Source: Chitinophaga vietnamensis
GTDB taxonomy: Bacteria > Bacteroidota > Bacteroidia > Chitinophagales > Chitinophagaceae
Length of the DNA stretch: 64,000 nt
Direction: 5' to 3'
Assembly: GCF_902167635.1 (NCBI RefSeq)
Contig: NZ_CABHMS010000001.1
Span: forward strand, 620,001-684,000
The first letter of the stretch is position 1. Every line of letters starts with the position of its first letter. The translations under genes and the position numbers were made by a program. The notes beneath the pieces are model-generated. The model saw only the letters and a list, made by a program, of their open reading frames with translations. It did no database searches and was not told where the DNA came from. This document shows positions 51,895 through 60,622 of the stretch, piece after piece.

Positions 51895-53433
51895 CTATTC
51901 CCACTCGATCGTGGCGGGTGGCTTGGAGCTGATATCATACACTACGCGGTTGATACCTTTCACCCTGTTGATAATATCGTTCGACATTTTAGCCAGGAAT
52001 TCGTATGGCAGATGCGCCCAGTCGGCGGTCATGCCATCTACCGATGTTACGGCGCGGAGGGCCACGGTAAATTCGTAGGTACGTTCATCGCCCATTACGC
52101 CCACGCTCTGTACGGGGAGAAGGATGGTACCGGCTTGCCATACTTTATCGTAGAGGCCTGCTTCACGCAGTCCTTCGATGTAGATGGCGTCTGCTTCCTG
52201 TAACATAGCCACTTTTTCCGGTGTGATGGCGCCAAGGATACGGATCGCGAGGCCCGGCCCGGGGAAGGGATGGCGGCCCAGGAAGATCTCGCTGATGCCT
52301 ATTTCACGGCCTACGCGACGTACTTCATCTTTGAAGAGAAAGCGCAGCGGCTCTACCAGCTGCATGTTCATCTTCTCAGGAAGGCCGCCCACATTGTGGT
52401 GCGACTTGATGGTAACAGAAGGACCGTTCACAGATACTGATTCGATCACGTCAGGATAGATGGTACCCTGGCCGAGGAAGGAGATATCCTGGAGCTGAAC
52501 GGCTTCATGCTGGAACACTTCTATGAAGAGGCGGCCGATGATCTTGCGTTTCTTTTCCGGATCGGAAACGCCGTCCAGCTGGCCATAGAACAGGTCTTTG
52601 GCGTTTACGCCCTTCACGTTGAGGCCCATATGCTTGTATGATTCGAGTACGGTATCGAATTCATCTTTGCGTAACAGGCCGTTATCTACAAATATGCAGA
52701 AGAGATTTTTACCGATGGCCTTGTGGATCAGCTCTGCTGCCACGGTGGAGTCTACGCCGCCACTGAGGGCCATTACCACTCTTTTATCGCCCACCTGCTC
52801 TTTGATGCGCGCGATGGTTTCCTGTACAAAGGCGGCAGGGGTCCAGTCCTGGCTGCATTTGCAGATATGCAGGAGAAAGTTGCGGATGATCTGTTTGCCT
52901 TCGAGGGAGTGTGTTACTTCCGGGTGGAACTGCAGGCCGAAGATCGGGTTAGCAGCTACCGATGTGCTTTTGAAGGCGGCTACCGGAATATTTTCGGTGG
53001 TGGCGATCACTTCAAAATGCTCGGGGATACGTTTGATGGTATCGGAGTGGCTCATCCACACCTGGCTTTTGGCCGCTATATCATATAAGAGTTTTTCTTC
53101 TTTGTCCTGGTGCTCCATAAAAGCGCGGCCATATTCGCGGATATTGCTTTTGGCCACTTCTCCGCCAAAGTTCTTTGCCATCAGCTGTGCGCCGTAGCAG
53201 ATGCCCAGCACCGGCACTTTTGCGGCCATGGCAGCGATATCCACATTGGGTGCCTGCGCATCGTTCACGGAAAATGGGCTACCTGATAAAATGATGCCCT
53301 TGATGGAATCGTCCCAGGCAATCGGCTGGAGACATGGTTTAATTTCGCAATAAACATTCAGTTCCCGGATGCTGCGTGCGATCAGCTGTGTATATTGGGA
53401 GCCGAAATCGAGGATAAGTATCTTTTCTGTCAT
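51895..53433 (-). CDS. guaA: GMP synthase (glutamine-hydrolysing)
   Basis: The product has 512 residues. The N-terminal class I glutamine amidotransferase (about 1-195) has [12 protein letters not shown] with the catalytic Cys and [11 protein letters not shown] with the His. The ATP pyrophosphatase domain has [19 protein letters not shown]. The dimerisation domain ends with [17 protein letters not shown], the normal C-terminus. It turns XMP into GMP. The ATG at 53433 follows a -7 box by seven bases. A long inverted repeat follows the gene. Confidence 0.97.
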   Translation of the reverse strand: MTEKILILDFGSQYTQLIARSIRELNVYCEIKPCLQPIAWDDSIKGIILSGSPFSVNDAQAPNVDIAAMAAKVPVLGICYGAQLMAKNFGGEVAKSNIREYGRAFMEHQDKEEKLLYDIAAKSQVWMSHSDTIKRIPEHFEVIATTENIPVAAFKSTSVAANPIFGLQFHPEVTHSLEGKQIIRNFLLHICKCSQDWTPAAFVQETIARIKEQVGDKRVVMALSGGVDSTVAAELIHKAIGKNLFCIFVDNGLLRKDEFDTVLESYKHMGLNVKGVNAKDLFYGQLDGVSDPEKKRKIIGRLFIEVFQHEAVQLQDISFLGQGTIYPDVIESVSVNGPSVTIKSHHNVGGLPEKMNMQLVEPLRFLFKDEVRRVGREIGISEIFLGRHPFPGPGLAIRILGAITPEKVAMLQEADAIYIEGLREAGLYDKVWQAGTILLPVQSVGVMGDERTYEFTVALRAVTSVDGMTADWAHLPYEFLAKMSNDIINRVKGINRVVYDISSKPPATIEWE

Positions 53434-53440
53434 GGTGGTG

Positions 53441-53448
53441 CAAAGATA
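53441..53448 (-). promoter_or_regulatory. -7 box TATCTTTG for guaA
   Basis: A perfect TAnnTTTG on the minus strand, seven bases before the ATG. Any 5' leader would be only about 3 nt, so no guanine-sensing leader is possible from this promoter. Confidence 0.62.
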
Positions 53449-53527
53449 AAGCCCTTCCGCCAAATTCGGATTTTGAAATTCCAAAATCGGAAAACTGTGC
53501 GTATCTTTCTCCAATAATTAACTTACT

Positions 53528-54262
53528 ATGAAAATTAGATTATTCCTGTGCCAGGCCACTGTATTGTTTGCAGCTATTGCTATGTTCAGCTCCTGCAATG
53601 TGGTAGGTCAGTTCCGTGTTAAAGGCAGCGGAAACGTTATCAAGGAAGAACGCAAGATCAGCAGCTTTCATCGTCTCAAAGTGGATGGCAGCATGAATGT
53701 GGAGCTTTCCCAGGGTGATACAAAAGCGGTAGTGGAAGCCGACGATAATATTGTTCCGGTAATAGAACTGGTAAATGATGGTAATGGTACGCTGACGGTA
53801 CGTTTCAAGCGTAATACTTCCATCTCCACTCATCATGATATCACGGTGTATCTCACCTCCAATGAAGTGGATGACATCGCCCTCGCAGGTTCCGGTGATC
53901 TGAAATTCAATAACAAATTCAGCAGCAAGGAAGATGTAAAGATCTCGTTAACCGGCTCCGGTAATGTGAATGGCGCTATTGCTGCACCTGCTGTAAAGGC
54001 TTCTATCTCCGGTTCCGGTAATATACATATCAGTGGCGAAACACGTGATGTGAATGTATCTATCGCTGGCAGCGGCGACTTCTTTGGTGAAGAGCTGATG
54101 GCGGAAAATGCATCGGTGAAGATCATGGGCAGCGGTGATGCACGTGTGCATGCCAGCGTAAAACTGGACGCCAAAATTGCCGGCTCCGGTGATGTGAAAT
54201 ACAAAGGCACTCCCCAGGTATCCAGTTCTGTAGCGGGTTCTGGCACTGTTCAAAAAATCTGA
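53528..54262 (+). CDS. lipoprotein with head-GIN (DUF2807) beta-helix domain
   Basis: The product has 244 residues. A lipoprotein-like signal ends at AMFSSCNVVG. The rest is a repetitive beta structure with eight or so GSG turns (KGSGNVIK, AGSGDLKF, TGSGNVNG, SGSGNIHI, AGSGDFFG, MGSGDARV, AGSGDVKY, AGSGTVQK). The head-GIN domain is common in Bacteroidota surface proteins and is thought to be a small beta-helix; its ligand is unknown. It is divergent from guaA, with a near-match box TATCTTTC at 53502-53509. Confidence 0.87.
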   Translation: MKIRLFLCQATVLFAAIAMFSSCNVVGQFRVKGSGNVIKEERKISSFHRLKVDGSMNVELSQGDTKAVVEADDNIVPVIELVNDGNGTLTVRFKRNTSISTHHDITVYLTSNEVDDIALAGSGDLKFNNKFSSKEDVKISLTGSGNVNGAIAAPAVKASISGSGNIHISGETRDVNVSIAGSGDFFGEELMAENASVKIMGSGDARVHASVKLDAKIAGSGDVKYKGTPQVSSSVAGSGTVQKI

Positions 54263-54350
54263 TCGTCAATATTGGCAAAATTTTAACACTCCATTTATCA
54301 TATAAAGCAGCATTTATCTGTTAATTGGATGATCAAAAAAGTCCTTTAGT

Positions 54351-54395
54351 CCAGGTACTGCACCATCAAACAAAGCCGGTTGATGCAGTACCTGG
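54351..54395. other. hairpin in the spacer before the flexirubin-type cluster
   Basis: CCAGGTACTGCA (54351-54362) pairs exactly with TGCAGTACCTGG (54384-54395), with four more pairs inside after a small bulge. No T-run follows. The remaining 285-bp spacer (54263-54547) is AT-rich and holds no gene I can support. Confidence 0.6.
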
Positions 54396-54547
54396 CTGGG
54401 GCACAAGCCTTGCCAGTTATGTTTCTCCACCCCATCAAACGTTTCGACCCCTTATCTGCCGTAAAATCAAATTATCATTAAATCTTATAAATGAGACTTC
54501 TTTTTTGTATGTTTACGGTTTGAAATTGTTGAACTCCTATTCCTTTT

Positions 54548-55468
54548 ATGAACGAAAGACCGAAGATCCTGGTGGTATATTATACCCAAACCGGGCAATT
54601 AAAAAGGATCATAGATCATGTGTTGGCGCCGCTGGAAGGCAAGGCCGACATTACATTTGAGCAACTGGTTCCGGTTGAACCGTTTGTATTTCCCTGGAAA
54701 AAGCAGACGTTTTATGATACGATGCCGGAAACCGTTCAGGGAACACCGCGGGCTATAAAGCCGTTGAAAGTGGATGTGCACGCGCACTTCGACCTGGTGT
54801 TGCTGGCTTACCAGCCCTGGTTTCTGTCGCCCTCACAGCCTACTGCCGCGTTCCTGCAAAGTGAACAAGGTGCGCAGCTGCTGAAAGGCAAGAACGTGGT
54901 GACCCTGCTGGGCGCGCGCAACATGTGGCTCAATGCACAGGAAAAAGTAAAAGGATATCTGCAAGAAGCCGGCGCCACGCTGGTAGGCAATATTGTTTTG
55001 GTAGATAAGTCCCCTAACCTGGTTTCGTTGATCACCATCCTTCGCTGGGCTTTCAAAGGAAAAAAAGAAGCAACCCGTTTTCTGCCACAGGCGGGCGTTC
55101 AGGAAAACGAGATTGTGACCTCCTCTCGCTTTGCCGCTCCGCTGGCCGAAGCGCTGGATAAAAAAGAATGGAGCCAGCTGCATCCGCAGTTGCTGGCGCT
55201 CAATGCCGTAGAGCTGCTGCCCAACCTCGTATTGCTGGAAGGTAATGGTATCAAGGCTTTCCGCTTCTGGGCGAAATTCATCAGCGCCAAAGGCGGCCCG
55301 GGCGCCCCCGAACGCCAGGGTCGTGTGAGTATGTACCGCGGACTCTTGCTGGTAGGTATCTTCGTGCTCACGCCGATCACGCTGATCTCTTCCCTCATTA
55401 AATTAAATCTCAAAAAAGCAGCACTCCTGCGCGAAGTAGAATACTATAAAGGTATTACCTTGCGCTGA
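54548..55468 (+). CDS. darA: DarA-like dialkylresorcinol condensing enzyme
   Basis: The product has 306 residues. The N-terminus PKILVVYYTQTGQLKRIIDH has a flavodoxin-like pattern, and NMWLNAQEKVKGYLQEAGA and LLGARN fit the rest of that fold. A C-terminal hydrophobic helix (YRGLLLVGIFVLTPITLISS) suggests membrane anchoring. Bacteroidota DarA proteins of this size and start join two beta-ketoacyl chains into a dialkylresorcinol, the lipid half of flexirubins. The DarB-like ketosynthase is the next gene. The name rests on recalled family features and context. It has its own terminator. Confidence 0.68.
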   Translation: MNERPKILVVYYTQTGQLKRIIDHVLAPLEGKADITFEQLVPVEPFVFPWKKQTFYDTMPETVQGTPRAIKPLKVDVHAHFDLVLLAYQPWFLSPSQPTAAFLQSEQGAQLLKGKNVVTLLGARNMWLNAQEKVKGYLQEAGATLVGNIVLVDKSPNLVSLITILRWAFKGKKEATRFLPQAGVQENEIVTSSRFAAPLAEALDKKEWSQLHPQLLALNAVELLPNLVLLEGNGIKAFRFWAKFISAKGGPGAPERQGRVSMYRGLLLVGIFVLTPITLISSLIKLNLKKAALLREVEYYKGITLR

Positions 55469-55497
55469 CGTGCCGGAACAGAAACAGCACGTCTTTT
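55467..55497 (+). terminator. intrinsic terminator at the end of darA
   Basis: GACGTGC (55467-55473) pairs with GCACGTC (55487-55493), followed by TTTT. The stem begins in the stop codon region of darA. Confidence 0.65.
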
Positions 55498-55559
55498 GCC
55501 AACTTAACATTGGAACCGCTAGCGCCGGTCCCGTAATATTGTAATTCCGATTAGAATTA

Positions 55560-55567
55560 TATATTTA
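55560..55567 (+). promoter_or_regulatory. possible -7 box TATATTTA for the darB operon
   Basis: One mismatch to TAnnTTTG, with an ATTG 18 bases upstream at the -33 position. It would start a transcript for darB and the genes after it. Confidence 0.35.
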
Positions 55568-55626
55568 CGTCTGTGAATATCGTAAATCAAACCAAACATG
55601 TTTAGCCAACGGGTTGCATGTGAAAA

Positions 55627-56781
55627 ATGTCGAATTATTTTCAAATGAAGGAAGTATATATTACCAGGCTGTCGAAATTCTTACCTAACAAGCCTGTCGA
55701 AAATGATGAAATGGAGAGCATCCTCGGAATGGTGGACGGAAAGCCTTCCCGCGCGCGTTTAAAGATCCTGGGCAATAACAAGATCAAAACCCGTTATTAT
55801 TCGCTTGATAAAGAAGGAAACTCCACCCACTCCAATGCTGAGATGACCGCCGAAGCGGTAAAGGGTTTGTTTGACGAAAAGTTCCCTATCAGCAAAATGG
55901 AATTGCTGGCCTGTGGTACCACTTCCCCCGACCAGTTATTACCTAACCATGCAGCCATGGTACACGGTATCCTCAAATGCCAGCCCGTAGAGCTGATCGC
56001 CGCTACCGGCGCTTGCGCGGCAGGTATGCAGGCCTTCAAATATGCCTGGATGTCTATCCGCTGTGGTAACACCTCCAATGCAGTAAGCACTGGCTCCGAG
56101 AAATTCTCCGCCTGGATGCTGGCACAGAAATTCCAGCCGGAAGCAGAGAACCTGAAAAGCCTCGATGAAAATCCGATCATCGCTTTCGAAAAAGACTTCT
56201 TGCGCTGGATGTTATCTGACGGCGCCAGCGCCGCCCTGTTCCAGGATAAGCCCAATGAAGAAGGCTTGTCGCTGCGAGTAGACTGGGTGGAGATCGCTTC
56301 TTACGCCAACGAACTGGAAACCTGCATGTATGCCGGCGCTATCAAAAATGCGGACGGCAGCACCAAAGGCTGGATCGATATGACGCCAGACGAATGGGCA
56401 CAGCATAGTGTTTTCTCTTTTAAACAAGATACCCGCCTCCTCGGTAAAAATATTGTTCCTTCCGGCGCCCAGATGTGGAAAGAGCTGGTGGAACGTCATA
56501 ACATTAATCTTGATGAAATAGATTTCTTCCTGCCACATCTTTCTTCTGAATTTTTCAGATTGAAGATAGATGAAGAGATCACCCGCCTGGGCGTACCTAT
56601 CCCGCTGGAAAAATGGTTCACCAACCTGGCCAACGTTGGTAACGTGGGCACCGCTTCCCCTTACCTGATGCTGGAAGAGCTGATGAATGCCGGCCGTTTC
56701 AAGAAAGGACAGAAAGTGGTGATGATGGTACCTGAGAGCGCACGTTTTTCATATGCTTATGCCCACATCACGGTGGTATAA
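55627..56781 (+). CDS. darB: DarB-like beta-ketoacyl-ACP synthase III
   Basis: The product has 384 residues, with a thiolase-fold ketosynthase of the KAS III/DarB group. The catalytic triad can be read: Cys130 in AATGACAAGMQAF, His304 in FFLPHLSSEFF and Asn339 in NVGNVGTASPY. DarB-type enzymes supply or condense ketoacyl chains for dialkylresorcinols. The start may be Met1 (55627) or the Met at residue 7 (55645). A small conserved gene follows after 24 bp, and the run continues with short gaps to 62870. Confidence 0.82.
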   Translation: MSNYFQMKEVYITRLSKFLPNKPVENDEMESILGMVDGKPSRARLKILGNNKIKTRYYSLDKEGNSTHSNAEMTAEAVKGLFDEKFPISKMELLACGTTSPDQLLPNHAAMVHGILKCQPVELIAATGACAAGMQAFKYAWMSIRCGNTSNAVSTGSEKFSAWMLAQKFQPEAENLKSLDENPIIAFEKDFLRWMLSDGASAALFQDKPNEEGLSLRVDWVEIASYANELETCMYAGAIKNADGSTKGWIDMTPDEWAQHSVFSFKQDTRLLGKNIVPSGAQMWKELVERHNINLDEIDFFLPHLSSEFFRLKIDEEITRLGVPIPLEKWFTNLANVGNVGTASPYLMLEELMNAGRFKKGQKVVMMVPESARFSYAYAHITVV

Positions 56782-56805
56782 GCATTCACCCAAAAAACTG
56801 CTGTC

Positions 56806-57204
56806 ATGAAAAAAGATGAAGTGCCGCAGGATAGCGATAACCTGCATGAAGGTACATTCAAGCAAATTATGTATGCGGTGGATAACTCCGGCGACTATGT
56901 ACAGGTGCAGAGTTCGGGCTGGGAACCGGAGAACATTGCACTGGGACAAGCCTGGGAAGAAGTGAATGAAAATGTGAAGGCTGCGCGCGAGCGTGTGCTG
57001 GCCGGAGAAATCAGCCCCATCGCCTATTACATGGTAAAGACGCTGATGGATCTGCCACTGCTGGCTAACTATGTAGGTAAATTCCAATGGCAGGTGAAAA
57101 GGCATATGAAGCCGGCTGTGTTCAAAAGGTTGAGCACTCAAATGCTGCAACGCTACGCCGATGCATTCAAAGTGAGCATCGACGAGCTGAAAAATCTGAA
57201 GTAA
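56806..57204 (+). CDS. small conserved protein of the flexirubin-type cluster
   Basis: The product has 132 residues, soluble and helical, with an acidic N-terminus and Lys-rich C-terminus (KRHMKPAVFKRLSTQMLQ). I recognise no domain. No signal peptide or membrane segment is seen. Its position between the DarB-like and BtrH-like genes (24 and 8 bp gaps) implies a role in pigment assembly or in its control. It may be an accessory subunit of one of the neighbouring enzymes. Confidence 0.7.
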   Translation: MKKDEVPQDSDNLHEGTFKQIMYAVDNSGDYVQVQSSGWEPENIALGQAWEEVNENVKAARERVLAGEISPIAYYMVKTLMDLPLLANYVGKFQWQVKRHMKPAVFKRLSTQMLQRYADAFKVSIDELKNLK

Positions 57205-57212
57205 AAAGTATC

Positions 57213-58217
57213 ATGAGCGAAATACAATTCCATCACACACAAACAGCACATTGCGAAAGCGGCGTGATCTCCAACCTGTTTGCTTATCACGGCTTGCAGA
57301 TCAGCGAACCGATGGCCTTCGGCATCGGCGCAGGTCTCTTTTTCGGGCACCTGCCGTTTGTGAAGGTGAACGGCGTACCAGGCACCACTTACCGCATCTG
57401 GCCGGGAGCGATCTTCCAGCGGGTATGCAAGCGCCTGGGCGTACGAATGGAATCACATAAATATTCCACGCCCGAAAAAGGCATGCAGGCACTGGATGAA
57501 GCAGTAGCGGCAGGCGTGCCGGTAGGGCTGCAATCCAGCGTTTATTACCTGCCTTATTTTCCGGCGTCTTACCGTTTTCATTTCAATGCGCATAACCTCG
57601 TGGTGTATGGAAAAGAGAATGGCCATTATCTCGTCAGCGATCCGGTGATGGACAGCGTGACTACCATAGACCGCGACAGCCTGGTGCAAGCCCGCTTTGC
57701 CAAAGGGTTTCCAGCGCCTAAAGGCAAGATGTACTACCCGGTACATGTGCCGAAAGAGGTATCGCTGCATCAACCTATTAAAGAAGGCATCCTTCAGACC
57801 TGTCATTATATGCTCAAGATCCCCATTCCTATGTTCGGGGTGAAAGGCATCCGCTTTCTCGCCAACCGCGTGAAGCAATACCCGGAGAAAGTAGGGGAGA
57901 GAAGGTCTGCCTTGTATCTTGGAAATATCATCCGTATGCAGGAAGAGATTGGCACCGGCGGCGCAGGTTTCCGTTTCCTGTATGCTGCATTTTTACAGGA
58001 GGCCGCTCAGGTGCTGCAAAAAGATGAATTGAAGAAGATGGCAACAGAGCTCACCCAAACCGGTGACCTGTGGCGCAATTTCGCGTTTGCTGCCGGCCGT
58101 GTGTGCAAGAGCCGTACGACCGACAATGTGTCCTATCAACAACTGAGTGAAATGTTATTGCAATGTGCCGATGCAGAAGAAGCGTTCTTCAAAAAACTGG
58201 CACAGGTGAAATGGTAA
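57213..58217 (+). CDS. BtrH N-terminal domain protein (acyltransferase-like)
   Basis: The product has 334 residues. The N-terminal part has HTQTAHCESGVISNLFAYHG with Cys14 in the place of the BtrH nucleophile. A His and Asp follow in FNAHNLVVYGKENGHYLVSDP, giving a papain-like Cys-His-Asp set. BtrH moves an acyl group from an acyl carrier protein to an amine in butirosin synthesis. Here it could join the aryl-polyene acid on the ACP to the dialkylresorcinol, or load a chain; this is inference. A 3-bp gap leads to the ABC ATPase gene. Confidence 0.78.
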   Translation: MSEIQFHHTQTAHCESGVISNLFAYHGLQISEPMAFGIGAGLFFGHLPFVKVNGVPGTTYRIWPGAIFQRVCKRLGVRMESHKYSTPEKGMQALDEAVAAGVPVGLQSSVYYLPYFPASYRFHFNAHNLVVYGKENGHYLVSDPVMDSVTTIDRDSLVQARFAKGFPAPKGKMYYPVHVPKEVSLHQPIKEGILQTCHYMLKIPIPMFGVKGIRFLANRVKQYPEKVGERRSALYLGNIIRMQEEIGTGGAGFRFLYAAFLQEAAQVLQKDELKKMATELTQTGDLWRNFAFAAGRVCKSRTTDNVSYQQLSEMLLQCADAEEAFFKKLAQVKW

Positions 58218-58220
58218 GAT

Positions 58221-58967
58221 ATGTCCAGCATCGCTGTTAATGAGTTATATAAAACCTTCAAAGGAGCCGCGGAGCCTACATTAAAAGGGCTCAGCTTCTC
58301 GTTCCCGGAAGGCCGCATTGCCGGACTGCTGGGGCCTAACGGCGCTGGCAAAACCACTACGATCTCTATCCTTTGCGGACTGGTACATGCCGACAGTGGT
58401 GCGGTGACTATCAACGGTCTTCACCAGAATGCTGCACACCGCGAAGCCATCAAGCGCCTGATCGGTGTTGTGCCGCAGCGCATCGCGTTGTATCCGCAGC
58501 TCACCGCCATGGAAAACCTCACTTATTTTGGTAATCTCTACGGATATAAAGGAAAAACATTGCAGGCGCGCATCCTGCAATACCTCGAAGTGTTTGGCCT
58601 GGAAAAGGCCGCCCACAAAGAGATCTACAAATATTCCGGTGGCATGAAGCGCCGTGCGAATATCATCGCGGCCATCCTGCATCAACCTTCTTTGCTGATC
58701 CTCGATGAACCTACCGCGGGTGTGGATGTACAATCGCGCAGCATGATCCTGCAATTCCTCCGGGAATATAACCGTAGCGGCGCCAGTATCCTGTATACTT
58801 CCCATTTACTGGAAGAAGCACAGTCGCTTTGCGAGGAAGTTGCGATTATAGACGAAGGCCGCCTGATCGTTCAGGGCCGGCCACAGGAGCTGATCAGCCA
58901 GCAGGCCACCTGCAGCAACCTGGAAGATGTTTTCCTTCATTATACCGGGCATGCACTAAGAGACTAG
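58221..58967 (+). CDS. ABC-2 type transporter ATP-binding protein
   Basis: The product has 248 residues. Walker A is LLGPNGAGKTTTISILCGLV (about 34-53). The Q-loop region is GVVPQRIALYPQLTAMENL, the signature YSGGMKRRANIIAAIL and Walker B LLILDEPTAGVDVQSRS. It pairs with the permease gene 3 bp downstream and probably exports a lipid product or pigment precursor across the inner membrane. It belongs to the same gap-free run as the BtrH-like gene. Confidence 0.9.
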   Translation: MSSIAVNELYKTFKGAAEPTLKGLSFSFPEGRIAGLLGPNGAGKTTTISILCGLVHADSGAVTINGLHQNAAHREAIKRLIGVVPQRIALYPQLTAMENLTYFGNLYGYKGKTLQARILQYLEVFGLEKAAHKEIYKYSGGMKRRANIIAAILHQPSLLILDEPTAGVDVQSRSMILQFLREYNRSGASILYTSHLLEEAQSLCEEVAIIDEGRLIVQGRPQELISQQATCSNLEDVFLHYTGHALRD

Positions 58968-58970
58968 CAT

Positions 58971-60263
58971 ATGTTAAGATTTCTGGCAACAATAAAAAAA
59001 GAATGGCAGCTGCTGTTGAGGGATAAAATGGGACTCTCGCTCCTGTTTGTGATGCCGGTGATATTGATCACCGTGATGGCCCTCATACAAGATGCGCCCT
59101 TCAAAGATTACCAGGAAATAAAGTTTGATATTTTAACGGTAGATAATGACCATGGCCGCCTGGGACGATATATCCGCGAAGGACTGGAGCATGGCGGTCA
59201 GTTCAATATCATCGATTCTTTGCAGGGGCAGCCTGTTACCGCGGAAATGGCCCGCCAGCTGGTGAATAATGGCGATTACAAGATCAGTATCATTATCCCT
59301 TCAGGCGCCACAGCGGCCATTGTGAGCAATGCTAACCGCATCGTGAACGATATCACACATCGCATGGGCATGACAATGTCGCTGCCGGTAAAAAAAGGTA
59401 TTGATTCACTGAATGTGACCATCTACTTTGATCCCGCTGCCAAGAAGGCTTTCAAAGGAGCCATTCACCAGGCGATCGATAATTTTTTGACACAGGTGGA
59501 GACAGACATGCTGCTGGACCGCATTAAGCAGCAACTGAAAAGTAAAGACTCCACCGTGCAAAACAACGATACCCTTGCAATACGCCTGCAGGCCGTAGGT
59601 TTGAAAGAACAGGCCACCGGTACCGCCAAACAGGCCGAGGTGATCTCCAACTCGGTGCAGCACAATGTGCCGGCATGGAGCATCTTCGCGATGTTCTTTA
59701 TCGTGATACCTATCGCGGGTAATATGATCCGTGAAAGGGAAGACGGCAGCCTGCTCCGCATGAAGTTGATACCAGGTTCCTACCTGTCCATTCTTGCAGG
59801 AAAGATGATGTTCTTTGTAGGTATCTGCATATTACAATTCTACCTGATGATGCTCGTGGGTATCTATGCCATGCCCTGGCTCGACCTGCCAAAACTGGCC
59901 ATGGGACAGCATCATGGCGCTACCCTGCTGGTGGCTGCGGGCATCGGGCTGGCCGCTACCGCATATGGCATACTCATTGGTACTTTGTTTAAAACGCCCA
60001 ACCAGGCGCTTAACTTCGGTGCGATCTCCATCGTGATCCTCTCCGCCATCGGCGGCATCTGGATACCGCTGGAAGTAATGCCCGCCAAAATGCAGGTGAT
60101 CGGGCATCTGTCGCCCCTCAGCTGGGGCCTCGATGCGATCAACGATATCTACCTGCGTAATGAGGATATCGGCTTTGTGTGGAAGAACGTTTTACGGCTG
60201 ATACTCACCGGATTGGCCATGCTGGCCATTGCCGGCTGGGTGGAAAAAAGAAGAATGAACTGA
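58971..60263 (+). CDS. ABC-2 type transporter permease
   Basis: The product has 430 residues. One N-terminal membrane helix (LSLLFVMPVILITVMALI) is followed by a large periplasmic domain (about 45-240). Five or so helices at the C-terminal end include FAMFFIVIPIAGNMIREREDG and GAISIVILSAIGGIWIPLEV. This is the NatB/YhfS-like ABC-2 layout. It works with the ATPase 3 bp upstream. The location in the cluster suggests export of the flexirubin-like product to the outer membrane. Confidence 0.88.
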   Translation: MLRFLATIKKEWQLLLRDKMGLSLLFVMPVILITVMALIQDAPFKDYQEIKFDILTVDNDHGRLGRYIREGLEHGGQFNIIDSLQGQPVTAEMARQLVNNGDYKISIIIPSGATAAIVSNANRIVNDITHRMGMTMSLPVKKGIDSLNVTIYFDPAAKKAFKGAIHQAIDNFLTQVETDMLLDRIKQQLKSKDSTVQNNDTLAIRLQAVGLKEQATGTAKQAEVISNSVQHNVPAWSIFAMFFIVIPIAGNMIREREDGSLLRMKLIPGSYLSILAGKMMFFVGICILQFYLMMLVGIYAMPWLDLPKLAMGQHHGATLLVAAGIGLAATAYGILIGTLFKTPNQALNFGAISIVILSAIGGIWIPLEVMPAKMQVIGHLSPLSWGLDAINDIYLRNEDIGFVWKNVLRLILTGLAMLAIAGWVEKRRMN

Positions 60264-60352
60264 TAAATGTTTTCAAAACAATACTAAAACTGTATTTTTA
60301 CCCCTTACAAGGGCATTCGCCTGCGCCAGAGCAGCGATAAACCTACAACATT

Positions 60353-60610
60353 ATGGAAGAATTAAAAAAGAAACTGAAAGAACAGATCATTGAAGCCTTG
60401 AACCTGCAGGATACCAAACCGGAAGATATTGACGACAATGCGCCGCTGTTTGGTGAAGGGCTTGGGCTCGACAGCATCGATTCACTGGAACTCATGGTAC
60501 TGCTGGAAAGACAATACCACATCAAAGTAGAAGATCCGCGTGAAGGCCGCAAGATCCTGCAATCTGTTCAGTCTATGGCAGAATTTATCCAATCCAAACA
60601 ACCGGCATAA
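60353..60610 (+). CDS. acyl carrier protein of the aryl-polyene part
   Basis: The product has 85 residues. The phosphopantetheine site is GEGLGLDSIDSLELMVLLER with Ser41 as the expected attachment residue. The helical pattern is typical of ACPs. It should carry the growing polyene chain for the two ketosynthase-like proteins that follow by 12 bp. A weak box (TATTTTTA, 60293-60300) lies in the 89-bp gap before it and may give a separate transcript for 60353-62870. Confidence 0.92.
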   Translation: MEELKKKLKEQIIEALNLQDTKPEDIDDNAPLFGEGLGLDSIDSLELMVLLERQYHIKVEDPREGRKILQSVQSMAEFIQSKQPA

Positions 60611-60622
60611 GCGATTGGCCAC

